From the NCBI GenBank assembly GCA_030867185.1, contig CM061487.1, positions 62,799,000 through 62,862,999 on the forward strand: 64,000 nucleotides of DNA, given 5' to 3'. The position numbers and the translations under genes were made by a program. This DNA is from Tagetes erecta. Its lineage: Eukaryota > Streptophyta > Magnoliopsida > Asterales > Asteraceae. The stretch's first letter is position 1; each line of letters starts with the position of its first letter. Positions 11,189-23,700 of this stretch are shown piece after piece. The notes beneath the pieces are model-generated. The model saw nothing but the letters and a program-made list of their open reading frames with translations, was not told the origin of the DNA and did no database searches.

Positions 11189-14100
11189 CGAAAAATCTAC
11201 CAACGGTAGGTGGGTGTCCCAACTCCCACCGAATTCTAATACACAAGCCCTTACCAAATCTTCTAGTGTTTGAATCGTTCTTTCGCTTTGTCCGTCTGTT
11301 TGAGGGTGGTAGGCGGTACTCAAGTTTAATTGAGTTCCTAAGGCTCGTTGTAATGTTTTCCAAAAACGTGAAGTAAAGCGACTATCACGATCCGATATGA
11401 TTGACAATGGTACACCATGTCTTGCTATAATCTCCTTAACATAAATTTGGGCCAATCGTTGCAATTTGTAGTCTTCCCTAATTGGTAAAAAGTGTGCAGA
11501 TTTAGTTAGTCTATCTACAATGACCCATATGGCATCATGCCCACTAGCCGTTCTTGGTAGTTTCGTAACGAAGTCCATAGTGATATTGTCCCACTTCCAT
11601 TCGGGGATTTCGGGTTGTTGTAGGTACCCCGAAGGCTTTTGGTACTCCGCCTTGACTCTTGCACATGTCACACATTTCGCCACATAGGTAGCAACTTCCT
11701 TTTTCATCTCGGGCCACCAAAAGTGTATTTTCAAATCTTTATACATCTTGTCACTACCCGGGTGAATTGAATACCTAGACCTATGCGCTTCGTCCATAAT
11801 TGTGGTCCTAATATCCCCGTGTCTCGGTATCCAAATTCTACGATCAAGCCTTAACACTCCATCATCTCTTGCCTCTAAAAGTTTTTCCATCCCTGGGGGA
11901 AGCTCCCCGGATTGGTTCGTACTACCATAGGCTACCTTTTGTGCGTCTTTAATTCTATTGAGTAGTTCGGTTTGGACCGTTACCCTTATGGCATGCAACT
12001 TAAGGGGCTTATCCCTAACCTTCCTACTAAGCGCATCCGCTACAACGTTAGCTTTTCCCGGGTGGTACCGAATCTCACAATCATAATCGTTCAATAGTTC
12101 AAGCCATCTTGTTTGGCGCATGTTCAAGTTCTTTTGGTCTAGGATGTGTTGCAAACTTTTATGGTCGGTGTAAATCACGCATTTGGTGCCGTAAAGATAG
12201 TGTCTCCAAATCTTTAATGCGAACACCACGGCTCCTAATTCTAGATCGTGTGTGGTATAATTTCTCTCATGAATTTTGAGTTGTCGTGAAGCATAAGCGA
12301 TTACCTTGTCCCTTTGCATCAAAACACAACCAAGACCTTGGTGAGAAGCATCGCAATACACGACAAAGTCGTCATTTCCATCGGGTAAAGACAATATGGG
12401 CGTGCTACATAGCCGTTGTTTTAGCGTTTCAAATGCTTCACTTTGCTCTTTTCCCCATATGAACTCCATCTTCTTTTGGGTTAAGGTGGTTAAAGGCAAT
12501 GCAATACGAGAAAAGTTCTTAATAAACCTCCTATAATACCCGGCCAACCCAAGGAATTGTCGTATCTCGGTAGGAGTTTTTGGGGCTTCCCATAACTTAA
12601 CGGCTTCTATTTTCACGGGATCTACTTGAATGCCACTTTCATTCACAATATGTCCTAAGAATTGTACTTCACGCATCCAAAATTCACACTTAGAGAATTT
12701 TGCATAAAGTTTCTCCTTTGCTAACAATTCTAGAATCAATCTAAGGTGTTGCTCATGGTCCTCCTTATTGCGAGAGTAGATCAATATATCATCGATGAAA
12801 ACAATCACAAACTTATCTAGGTATGGCTTACACACACGATTCATGAGGTCCATAAACACGGCGGGTGCGTTTGTTAGTCCGAAGGGCATAACTAGGAACT
12901 CGAAGTGACCATACCTAGTCCTAAAGGCGGTTTTAGAAACATCACATTCCTTTATCCTTAATTGATGATAACCGGATCTTAAGTCAATTTTTGAGAAATA
13001 AGTTGCACCTTGAAGTTGGTCAAAGAGATCATCAATCCTCGGAAGAGGGTAACGATTTTTCACTGTTACCTTATTTAATTCCCTATAATCGATGCACATT
13101 CGCAACGTCCCATCTTTCTTTTTGACAAACAATACCGGTGCTCCCCATGGTGAAACACTCGGACGAATAAAACCCTTATCTAATAAGTCTTGAACTTGCT
13201 TCATCAATTCTTTCATTTCGGAAGGAGCTAACCGATAAGGTGCTTTAGCCACTGGTGCGGCCCCCGGTAGAAGTTCGATTTGGAATTCAACTTCTCTAGT
13301 GGGAGGGAGGCCGGGTAGTTCATCGGGAAATACATTGGCAAAATTTGAAACTATCGGGACCTCCTTTATCGACTTTTCCTCTTTTTGTGTCATCACATAA
13401 GCTATAAACGTGTCACAACCCCGCTCTACATACTTAGCAACCTTAGCGCATGAGATGATGGATAAAGAATGAGTAGATCTTTCACCGGAAATTTCTAACA
13501 CATGATTATTGGGTAGGGGGAGCCTAATAAGACGTTTATCACACACAATTTTGGCCCTATTTTTAGCTAGCCAATCCATTCCAACGACCACATCAAAACC
13601 CCCTAGTTCTATAGGCATCAAATCAATCAAGAATATATGATTCTCTAGGTTAAGTGAACAATCCCTAAGAATTTCGTTTGCCTTGATTAGTTTGCCATCG
13701 GCTAGTTCTACCACATATGGATTATTTAAGGCAATTGATTCATTATTAATGAGAGGCCTAAGACTAGAAGATACGAAGCTACTTGTTGCGCCGGTGTCAA
13801 ATAATATGGAAGCATAATGGTTGTTTAAGAGAAACGTACCGGTGACAACGTCGGGTTCATTGCGTGCTCGAATCGGGTTCATGACAAAGGCCCGGCCTTT
13901 AGGCTTTTCCGGTTCGGGGTTCTTATCCCTTCCTAACTTTGGGCATTTGTTCCTCCTATGGTTTGGATCCCCACATTCGTAGCATTGCGCACCCTCTCCG
14001 TATTTGCAATCCTTGATCAAGTGCCCCGTTTTGTTGCACCTAAAGCAAGTCATGGGTTTGCATTCCCCTTGGTGATGCAACTTGCACTTAGCACACTTGG

Positions 14101-15064
14101 GGTTTGTGCCTTGGTACAATTTCCTTTCCCTCGGTTCCTTGTTTGCCTCGGGCTCCTTCTTGCCCTCGGGTTTTTTAATGAATCCACCCTTGTAACCGTT
14201 GGGACGCCTTTTGTCATCACCCCATTTGCGCTTCTTATCCTCCTCCCACTTACGTTTCTCACCGGACTTGGGGCGTTCTAAAACTCCCGCCCTAACCAAA
14301 TCGTCAGTCAGGCCACTGGTCGAGTCAACCGCTGCTTGTAAGGTCAAGGGCTTGGATGCTTTCACCATCGCACGAACCTTAGGATGTACACCCCAAATAT
14401 ACCTAGCAATCCCCTTTGATTCTGGGGTCACCAAGTGTGGTACCAAGCGAGACAACGCGTGAAACCGATTGGTGTATGTGACGTAATCCGCACCAACCAT
14501 TTCCAAGGTTAAGAATTCAGCCTCAATCTTCTCCACCTCATTTATTGGGCAATACCTATCAGTAATCAGTTTCCTAAATTCACTCCACCTCATTCTACTA
14601 ACCGCATTACGCCCCCTCGGCTGGATTATAGACTTCCACCACTCAGCCGCCGCCCCCTTTAGTGAAAGGGTGGCAAACTTCACCATATTCTCGTTCTTAC
14701 ATTCACTGATGTCCAACACCGCTTCAATTTCATCTAACCACCTAAGAGTTTCAATCCCTCCTTCGTAACCCCGAAGTTCCCTTGGCTTACATGCCATGAA
14801 AGTTTTGTAGGAGCAACCATTCCTTATTTCTGTGTCATTCTCCTCTTCTTCCTCGCGTCCTCCACCCCCTCCATTATCAGTTTCACGCTCCGCATTAATT
14901 TGCGCGATAATGGTAGGGATGGCGTTAGCAATTTGTTGTGCAACTAGGTTTGCAATTCGTTCGTCCTCGTGGTTTGTTCCACCTTCACGGGTGTCGTCAT
15001 CACGGTTCTCAATTTCAGGAGTAGGTTGTCGGTCACCACGTGCAGCTTGTCGTCTTGGAGGCAT
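11189..15064 (-). CDS. Gag-pol of element A, N-terminal 1292 codons
   Basis: Fused gag-pol starting at MPPRRQ (ATG at 15062-15064); an ATG 10 codons upstream is in frame, but PPRR is the usual gypsy gag start. The gag has an acidic/Arg N-terminus, a WW-containing capsid region and CCHC knuckles (CFRCNKTGHLIKDC near 339, CYECGDPNHRRNKC following). Next come protease (FDTGAT, about 420), reverse transcriptase (MCIDYRELNKV, about 655; FIDDILIYS, about 755), RNase H (CDASHQGLGC, about 901; DALSRK), the integrase zinc finger (HPGSDKMYKDL, about 1100; CVTCARVKAE) and the DDE core (VDRLTKSAHF, SDRDSRF, YHPQTDGQSERTIQ). No stop or frameshift is seen. The protein is cut at FSYN by element B and continues at 2492-3154. 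Confidence 0.95.
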
Positions 15065-15532
15065 TCTCGATGAAACACACGATATTAGCATCAAGAAGAT
15101 TTTTAAATTTTTGTCTCAACATTTGTATCATTCAATTCCTAAAGGTCTTATTACCATGTTCGGTTCGTGGCTACACTTAGAACATATGAGGTCATATGGT
15201 TACTTATCTTTAAAACAATACAATTTGTGTATTCAAACATTTGAAATTTTCATTTGTACCTGCAATAACGTTAGTCTCATACAGTCGTGTATTAGGCAAA
15301 CATAACACAAATATCACATAAAATAATTGGTTCGTAAATGACACAAATAAATAACCAAGAGATTTTGTCTCTTTCATTCAAAAACCAAAACTTAGGGCAC
15401 TATAACCCGTGCCCCATAAAGGAATGTCAAAACCACAACAATTGTCTCAATGCAAGTACCACAATAGTCATAATAGTAAAATATTAAAAATAAAGTCTCA
15501 TATGGCGTTTCCCAAGTGTTCACCCGCTACTA
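15065..15532 (-). other. Spacer between the extra ORF and gag, element A
   Basis: About 470 bp without a gene. It is almost identical to 28340-28806 in the second copy, apart from small indels (for example CTCGATG versus CTGATG next to the gag start). Confidence 0.7.
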
Positions 15533-16237
15533 TCATCCCTTTTTGTTCCAGTTCCACTGCCACGGCCAGCCGAACCCCTTCTTTTTCTTTTGTTCCACAT
15601 TGATCCTTTGCACACCCGAATTCGCCGCATGGGCAGTAAGGAATGCCGAAGTTGCCGTACGAGAGACTTCATCTAATGAACGCCTATGAGCTACTTGGTC
15701 CTGGCGCATGATATCCATTTGCGCCTTTAACTGCTCGTAATCACTTGCCCTCCGACTTGACTGCGCGTAGGGATCTCCCATGCGAATCGTAGAGGGATCT
15801 CCGTGCACACTGTGTCGGGGTGGCACCCAGGAGCTAGCAGACGGGTCTCTACGGGTTTGCACGGGACACCATGGTTCGGGGATGGGATTCATTCGAGGTG
15901 GCTCCCTTGGCGGTATTCGAAATGATACTAAGGTGCCGGGTCGAACCCTCATCCTCGGCTTCCGAGGAAGGGTTGGGCCATGACCATACGGATACTGGGT
16001 TGGAGGTGGGACGTGGGGCGAGTGGGACCGGGTACGGCTACGCTGCTGCGGTGACGGTGACGAGTCAGTGTCCTCTGACGGATCCGTATCGGAAGAGGTG
16101 ATTGGGATACACCCGTGTTCAGTCGGCGTGTACTCCGGTGTGCCATCCCGATGGAATGATCCGGATGCCCTCCTAACGTGGCCAACGGGCACGGTCTCCT
16201 CTTCTGCTAACGCTACGGCTTTTCCTCTACACACCAT
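15533..16237 (-). CDS. Extra ORF upstream of gag (element A), 234 aa, function unknown
   Basis: Lies between the PBS and gag in the sense orientation. I choose the ATG at 16235-16237 (MVCRGKAVAL) because the in-frame sequence upstream is AT-rich and hydrophobic and looks untranslated. The product is rich in Pro, Ser, Arg and Asp in its first 150 residues (TSSDTDPSEDTDSSPSPQQR), then has a charged, probably helical stretch (DYEQLKAQMDIMRQDQ) and a Lys/Trp-rich end (KKKKGFGWPWQWNWNKKG). I recognise no domain, zinc knuckle or catalytic motif. The copy at 28807-29511 keeps the full frame with one visible substitution (Ala to Ser). An extra ORF before gag is known in Tat/Ogre elements; here it accompanies a chromovirus. 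Translation is not shown. Confidence 0.6.
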   Translation of the reverse strand: MVCRGKAVALAEEETVPVGHVRRASGSFHRDGTPEYTPTEHGCIPITSSDTDPSEDTDSSPSPQQRSRTRSHSPHVPPPTQYPYGHGPTLPRKPRMRVRPGTLVSFRIPPREPPRMNPIPEPWCPVQTRRDPSASSWVPPRHSVHGDPSTIRMGDPYAQSSRRASDYEQLKAQMDIMRQDQVAHRRSLDEVSRTATSAFLTAHAANSGVQRINVEQKKKKGFGWPWQWNWNKKG

Positions 16238-16605
16238 TTCCTGTGATGTTTGATTCGAATAAGTATTTGTATCTTCCCGAAGGAGTAAAATAATTGTATA
16301 TATATAAAAAAAATTGTACACAAACAAAATGAAATTATAAGAGTAAAAATAAATGTAAGAACAAAAATAAGCTTTGTGAAACACTTTTAAATTTATTACA
16401 TATGTACAAGCATATTATGAGTTTTTGGTTGTAACAATTCCTTATTAAAACTTGCGCGTCTAATAAATTCACGATTACGTTGATCAGGTGTAATCGTCAA
16501 TTTATTTAACCCGTTAGTCCTAATAATTCATTATCACAACGAGGTAGTCCTAAGGGTCTCGGTTGTAGCTTAAGTTTCTCCTAAGAGTCTTATTTCCCTA
16601 CAACC
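16238..16605 (-). other. 5' leader of element A
   Basis: About 370 bp between the PBS and the extra ORF. AT-rich and without a recognisable gene. The part adjoining the extra ORF could be an intron or an upstream translated extension, but I see no decisive splice signal. Confidence 0.55.
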
Positions 16606-16606
16606 T

Positions 16607-16624
16607 TTGGCTCTGATACCAATC
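16607..16624 (-). other. Primer-binding site of element A
   Basis: On the minus strand TTGGTATCAGAGCCAAAGG follows the 5' LTR terminus TGACA after a short spacer. It is complementary to initiator tRNA-Met. Confidence 0.92.
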
Positions 16625-17930
16625 TGTCAGACCCCAGAGTGTGGGTGACGTGTGACGACTGATAATCAACGAAGTGGCGGAAGCGTACTTCTAATAAACC
16701 AAAGATTAAAGGAAATAAGTATGGCATTACTTCATTACATATATAAAAATAAGTTTAGTCTCGTCCACTAAGGACGTAAAACGTGTTTTCGAAAAATCAA
16801 ACGACAGGTGTCTTATCCAAAATACATAATATAAAATTGTCTTTTAAGCTTAAACGATGAAATAGTAATGCCATCATAACAGGTTGACTTCTAAGGCTTC
16901 TTCCTCTAATGATAGTCAGCTAAGTCCAACTTCAATTACCTGAAAACATGCTCAAAAGAAAATGGGTCAACAAAAAGTTGGTGAGTTTCAAGTTTATGTT
17001 TTAAAATATAATTGTTTGTAAAACATGGTTTAATTCGTGATAAAACATGAATATTAATTTCGAGGTGTTCATATAAGGTAAATAAACCAATGTTTTATGT
17101 TGTCTCGCGATGTTACGCAATGAAATAATGTTTCGTGACGTTACACAATCAACCCTGTACTTAGCCCGGCATGTGCCTCATCAAATGCCAAAAGAGCCGG
17201 GACTAAGCCCAAATACATGTTCCCACTCTGCTAGTGTAAGAACACTTGTCTCAGTCAAAACCTGTCACATGCCGCGAACGACCCCTCAGGATCTCAGTGC
17301 GGACCCTACCTCTAACGCCATTGATGTATGGCAAGTAGACACTGCGCGTGGGGGATTCCCCAAGTAGTACTACCCATATAAACAAGCGGTCCATCCCAAA
17401 GATAGAATTAATGATCGTGTAAATACTTTAGCAGATAGAATCAGATACATCACAAATAGCACATCAAATAACTCAAAAATAGCATATCAAATATATACAC
17501 TTCAAAACTTTTAAAAATAGCATGCTTCCATCCCAAAACATTAAGTAAAAAGGGATTCATGAAACTCACCTTGACAATTAAGCAACTAGTCACAAATAAG
17601 CAAAACGCCCGAACTTGCTTCTTAGCAACCTATTATAATGTTGTATACCCATAAGTTTCTATTTTATAAGCTATCATATAACCATGTGATCCCTAAGTGT
17701 GTGCAATATTCAAATAGTTCACCTCACGGTGTTGCTGTCGAGTTTTATAAAAATAAAGCTTCTTAATTTGGAAAGTCTTAGAGTTTTGGGTTCTTATTAT
17801 TTATCACTTATCATGACGTGGACCTGTTCCATGAGTTCCAACTCAGCCCCAAATATTACACTTGTTTTAGATAGCGCGTTTCGGGTGTCGTTAATTAATA
17901 TTGTTACACGCGCCTAGTTTACAAGTTTTT
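16625..17930 (-). repeat. 5' LTR of element A, inner part
   Basis: Matches 29899-31198 of the complete LTR. It starts TGTCAGACCCC (+ strand) next to the PBS and is interrupted at 17930 by the LARD-like insertion. It contains a GC-richer stretch (about 17150-17370) that stands out from its AT-rich surroundings and may be the R/U5 region. Confidence 0.93.
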
Positions 17931-18957
17931 TGTGACACCCCGCCCGGCGGCGGAAAACACCGGGCGCGTCAAGTGAATCGGATATCAGTAGTACAAAGCA
18001 CATGGCACACTAATTTCATATTTTAATATTAATTGAGCAATAATGTCGTGACATAAAGAAGCATTCAATAGTCATAAAAACCGTAATAGAAACCGACAAT
18101 TACATATCATTTATTGTCTTTTTATTCTAGGTCCGAAGCATCCTACGTGTCTTGTACCAAAACTGTAACAAACTTCACCTGAAAAACGTGTAAAATAAGT
18201 TAGCTAAAGAATTAGCTAGTGAGTAAAACACAATTAATAGTACATAGTATAAAATCCGAGATCATTATAGATTGTGTTTCGCAATCTCATGTGCATAGCA
18301 ATTTCAGCATATATCTCAACCATGACCATAGAATCACATAGAAACAAGTATCATAGACCCCGCAGGGTTACCTTTAGCAACAAGTCATGAGGAACCAACT
18401 CATGTTACATTTATTGATAACCATCGTTTAACCGTCATTTAACCGTCTCGATATGTAAGTTATCAAAAATGTTTAAGCATCTAAGGGACATAGCAACGTA
18501 GCAACAAGTATCACAGTATAGCAACAGTAACTATCCTAAAGAATCAACCAAAGAATCGCCGGGTCAGAATCACCTATCAGGCCATTAATGTAGGTGGGCT
18601 TGTCAAGCCATTAGCGCTAACATCGTCTGGTGGAAATTACAAGATAATATAACTAATATTGACTATCACACAATTTTGCTACATGCGGCCAAACACGATT
18701 AACACATCTAATGATCTCATTTTCGAAAATAGAAACATCAAAAGAAACCGTTGTATTATAGAAACACGCATTTCAGCCCCAAAAACGTAAACAGTAAAAA
18801 GGGGAGTGAGTTTACTCACCTTGAAATGCAATAAGTATCGAACCGTTAGAAACGCAGCTAAAAAGCACCGAGGGTTGCCCAAACATTAGTACCACCTAAT
18901 TTATTGGGAAAAACCCTAACTTAGAAACGAAACAATAGTAACAAGAATCAAAAGTCC

Positions 18958-19262
18958 GAGATCTAGGGTTTCAGATTTGGGATTTAGGGCTTTAAATCAC
19001 AAAATGGAAATTAGGGTTTTAAAATACAATTTGGGATTTAGGGTTTTAAAGTACCAATTGAAAATTAGGGTTTCAAAATATAATTTGGGAATTTAGGGTT
19101 TTAAAGTACCAATTGAAAATTAGGGTTTCAAAATATAATTTGGGAAATTAGGGTTTTAAAGTGCCAATTGAAAATTTGGGAATTTAGGGTTTTGAAATAC
19201 AATTTGGAAAATTAGGGTTTCAAAATAGAATTTGGGAAATTAGGGTTTTAAAATATGATTCA
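18958..19262 (-). repeat. Degenerate repeat rich in telo-box-like AAACCCTAA motifs
   Basis: About ten TTAGGGTTT or TTTAGGGTTTT motifs spaced roughly 20-35 bp apart, separated by AAATTGGGAA/CCAATTGAAA-type spacers. On the element's sense strand they read AAACCCTAA, the plant telo-box. An identical copy is at 25080-25384, and a shorter diverged version is near 34336-34430. Confidence 0.85.
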
Positions 19263-19430
19263 GGAATTTAGGTACAAGATGTCGTTTGTGTTTTCGTATA
19301 GTATATATATATTTGTTTTTATAAGGTTTAAACCATTAGAATATATTTAACATAACATGGATATTATTTGGTTTATTTGAAATAAAGCTTAATGTTTAAA
19401 AGTATGTAAAAATGTGAAAAAATAAGAAAA

Positions 19431-19494
19431 ACAGGCCATGGGACTCGAACCCATGGCCATTGCATTCAACGTGCAACAGCTAAGCCACCAGACC
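19431..19494 (-). repeat. tRNA-like module with A and B boxes in the LARD LTR
   Basis: On the minus strand TGGCTTAGCTG fits the A-box consensus and GGTTCGAGTCC fits the B box. Between them TTGCA-CGTTGAA-TGCAA forms a 5-bp stem with a 7-nt loop like an anticodon arm. A 5-nt variable region and a perfect T arm (ATGGG-TTCGAGT-CCCAT) follow. The acceptor strands do not pair and the 3' half of the D arm is missing, so this is not a functional tRNA gene. It may act as an internal Pol III promoter or be a captured tRNA relic. Confidence 0.7.
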
Positions 19495-20762
19495 AATACG
19501 ACTTTTGTTTAATTAATCTGATTTTTAATTATTTTGTATTGTGTTTACAAACAAAACCCATTTCAACCTTAAGCCCTAGATTCAAGAATCATCAAATTCG
19601 TTTTATCCTGTTGATCTCATCAAGAAAAAGTATAGGGCTTTTGATCTACGATACAACACGAGCATTTTGATATAAAACACTTACTTGTTTTTCTACGAAT
19701 TTGATCGATGAGACGATGAACAAAAGGCGACGGCTTTGAGGATCAACCTTGAGTTTGTGATGTTTTTGTTTGCAATTAGGATATCAAAGAACTAGAGTAG
19801 TCAATAGGCATTGTGTTATCAGTATTCGGTTTGACTAGTTGTGTTTAGAAACTGTCAAGAACGTTTGAGATTGATTGCGAGTGAAGTGAATCGATTTGGT
19901 GATTATTTTGGCGTTTTAATTCCGATTATAATGCATAGTCAGTTTCTATTCAATGCCCTGAACGACTCGGTTGATCCAATTTATTGGATTAGTGCGTTTC
20001 TGGTCGATTCAACAAATGGGTTTTGAAACCAAAATTTGATTTGCAATTACACCCAAAATCCAGTGATTAAACGAAGAATTGAAGATGGTGTGGTGTTCGA
20101 AACTTGCATACAAGGATTTCTATGGTTTTAATTCGGTTTTTAAGTGTTAAAATCGAGTAGATAGACCTCGCCGGAAAATATGAAGCTCCGGCCAAGGTGG
20201 CCGGAAAATTTGGTACCGGAAACACGGGGTCAGCATGGGTGGGGGTTGGGTTATGCATATTTTACACTTTAGTCCCTGGACTTTCGGGTTATTGATTTAG
20301 TTATTATAAGTTTTTAAAAAAAATAGTTTGTAACTTGACAGTTTTGGCACAAAGTTAATTATATATATATTTTAACAAACTAACTTAACTGAATTGAAAC
20401 GTAACAATTATATAAGTGACGTTTTTATGGTTTTAGCTTGTTTAAGCCGTTACGAGATTATTTCGAGACTTGGAGGCGTTTTGGTCTAATGTTTTTACAA
20501 ATTTTCTTTTACGAACAATATATATATTTATCTACATATATATATTTTGAGATTTATAGTTCCACCATTATTTATTCGATATACGTGGACGTTTTGAAAT
20601 GTGAAATTAATTGAGATGGGAACAACGTAGAGTCAATGTGTTTATTTATAATAATAATAATAATAAACGTTACTCTTGAAGATAAATACGATTACAATTG
20701 AAAAGATAACAACTTCGGGTTCGAGTCGGGCATTCGGGTTCGGGTTTGGGGCAGATGTCACA

Positions 20763-20776
20763 GTCTCCCCTCCTTA
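20763..20776 (-). other. LARD polypurine tract
   Basis: On the minus strand AAGGAGGGGAGAC directly precedes the TGTGACA of the 3' LTR. Next to it is the TTTCGTCCCGAAA palindrome that is common beside gypsy PPTs. Confidence 0.85.
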
Positions 20777-23700
20777 TAGAAATTTCGTCCCGAAATTTGC
20801 TCAAACCGAAGTATAAGAAGATGAAGCAAAAAGGTGCGGATACTTAACCTTCATTTGGTCTTAAGTTCATGTTCACATTTGAGTTTCAGCGATCGTTAAC
20901 AATTGGTATCTGATTACGCTTTAGTTGTTTGACTTCATGGTCCATAATTTCCAACGTTCGTTCAATATATTGCTTCGATTCATTAGCGATATGCACAATG
21001 AGATTTTTATCGGATAAGTACTTCTTCGTATTAGAAACATGAAACACGGGATGAACACTGCCCACTTTCGTAGGGAGTTTCATCTCGCAAGGAACTCTTG
21101 AGAAAGAAAAGATGAGCATTTTGATAGAGACACGATTTTAAATAACGAGATTAAGAAGTTATTTATTTTTAATTTGCTCTGTCTCATTGAAGATTGTTTA
21201 TTTAACTCTTTTCACTTATAAGAGTTCGGTTGAACTATTTGTATGTAGATTCGAGTAAATTTTATTTGCCACTCAATATAGGAATAAAATAGGACACCAA
21301 CTTGCAAATAAAATACTTCAAGTATATGGATTTAGAATTATTTAAATGATCATCGAGAATAGTCGTGATTAATAGATTGTTTGAAACGAATTAAGTAACC
21401 TTACACATAATTAAGTGGCTTATATGCAATTAGTAAAATGAGTAAACAAGTCAAGTGAAAATAGATGATTAATTATGGCCCAGCTACACAAGACAAAACT
21501 TACTATGGTTTCCATGCACCAACTTTCATAATTCCGTGTGCACCCGTAATTACTTCAGTTTTTGCATGGACTCCACAGTTCATTCGATCACGTGCGAGTC
21601 AGAAATACACAACAATTTTTAGGTTAAAATGATGATACGTATAGATATTGATATCATACTTGACAGAAATAGTACTTGGGAAAATCATATTAAGATGATA
21701 AGTAGATTGATGTTTCAGAAGAAACTAACGTCCATTAGGTAGGCATTGCTCATATAAATAAATTTGTTAAACGATATAGGTAGTTAAATTCGAGTACTAG
21801 GATAGTAACACTTAAGTTTGTGAAAATCGGCTCTATGTGTGTAAGATGTAATTATCTAGGTTTTCTGATATTGACCAGTTCATAAGCATTAGTTGATGGT
21901 GTACATGTAATAATATAGTTTATTGGGATCCTTAGAAAAATTAGTTTCATGAAAATTTGATAATGCGGATAATCCAATTTATAGTTCAAATGAATAGATC
22001 ACTTAGTTCTAATTGGATTTAACTTTTAAGGTGTTTGTATTTATATGACCGGTAGCTTTAGGTAAACCAGATGTAGGGGGTAAATAGGTTTATAAGAGGT
22101 GATGCTGTTTTTCTATAACGTAGTTTTAAAGGCTAACTAAAAAGTTGAAAGTTTTTTTTTATCTTTACCATAGATAAGATGATTGAATTGAAAATAAATG
22201 GCACAATTTAAGTTATAAGTACTTGGTATTAGAAAAACAGAAGACATGGTGTTTGTTGCAAGTCTTTGTGTCATGTTTGGAAAAACGGGAAAATGTTTGT
22301 ATAAATATTTGACCGACGTTAGAATGACCAATCACTTTTTAAAGAAATCATTTATCACGAAATTTATATGTATATATATATATATATATTTTCTTACAAG
22401 ATACTAAGACCAAAAGGTTATTAAAATTTCTCTCCTTTTTTTTTTAAATATATATATGTATATATATTTTTGTTTGGGAAAATAAGAAAATTATTTTAAT
22501 AGGATCGAATACCGTTAGTTTTACAAAATCCATTGATTACACGTTGTGTTAGGATAACGAGTTTATAAATGAAACACATTGGGTTTGGATTAGTTCATGA
22601 AGACTAGTTGCGTAGAATTTCGTTGGTGGTCATATGCATATGATTGAAAACATTTAGTTGGATGAGTTCGAGAATAGTTGTGTAGTGCGTTCTCGTTAGG
22701 TTTGGATAACGAATTCATGGATAGCATCGTCTAGTTGATTAACGAGTACTTGTTTTGATGGTTAGTTCATAGTTTGATAGTAAATTTATAGTTGTAATGA
22801 TGGATTTGAAATTGGATTAGAATCTTATAATTAGATGAGTAGTTTTGAAACTATTTAAGTATAGAAGTCAAGTTGAAATATTTTGAGGGTAGACGTTCGA
22901 TTCAAATACATTAGCTTATAAGAATAGTAAAGTCCGTTAACTTTGATTTAACTATGGAAATTAGCCTAGACTATAATTTTAGAAATCACAACGAACCTTT
23001 GATTGAAGAGTTGATAATTGATTTAGGATTAGAAGTATGACTTAGATTCGGTAATCGATATATGCATGATCAGAAGTTTTGGATAATTCGATTGTGATAT
23101 GTCTTAGTTTTGATTTGAAATGTTCGGTTTACAACGGTGTAATTGTGTTATATGGATAAGCTAGCGAGTATATCGCATAAGTATTATTGTAGCTTAGGAA
23201 CCAATGGAATGATGAAACGTAGAATAACACGGTTTTGTAGCAACATCTTTGACCGATAGAAACATCTGATGTCATAATAGCACCTCGTTCCACTTAGAAT
23301 ATCATAGAATCTTTTGAAACATGCCATAGAAAACGCGTAGAAACTTTAGAAAAACTTTAGAAATTTCGTTTAAATGAAATAATGATAGTACTTAGAACAT
23401 CTTAGAATCCTTTGAACATATCATAGAAAATCACTTAGAAACTTTAGAAACATGAGTAAATGAAATTGGAATATTATTTGAATCACTATAAAAATTCATA
23501 GAAATAATTATAAATCGTAGGAATGAAAATCATAGAATCATTAAGAAAATGAAATTTCAATGGCTTAGGAGTGTGTCTTGGTTTTGGACACTAATGACTT
23601 ATCAAAGTGTTAAGTTTGTTTTCAACGTATTCGAGAAGGCGTGCTTTAGCCTATAGGTTCACACTCATCTCGTACATCCCCAGGTAAGCATACAGGTCTC

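Larger units (their letters stand above)
17931..20762 (-). repeat. LARD 3' LTR
   Basis: 2832 bp, beginning TGTGACACCCCGCCC and ending GATGTCACA on the + strand. It carries a telo-box-like array (18958-19262) and a tRNA-like module (19431-19494). No coding sequence; the small frames inside it are identical in the other LTR only because the LTRs are identical. Confidence 0.95.

Noticed and set aside
13958..14462. Plus-strand frames antisense to element A gag (hydrophobic)
   Set aside because: Shadow of the gag zinc-knuckle coding region; no independent support.
18958..19262. Interstitial telomere
   Set aside because: Motifs are separated by 20-35 bp non-telomeric spacers and the block is duplicated with the LTR; it is not a continuous TTTAGGG array.
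19431..19494. Functional tRNA gene
   Set aside because: Acceptor strands do not pair, the 3' half of the D arm is missing, and the U33-equivalent position is G; kept only as a tRNA-like module.
18679..20258. Small frames conserved at both 18.7-20.3 kb and 24.8-26.4 kb
   Set aside because: Their identity reflects identical LTRs of a young element, not protein conservation.
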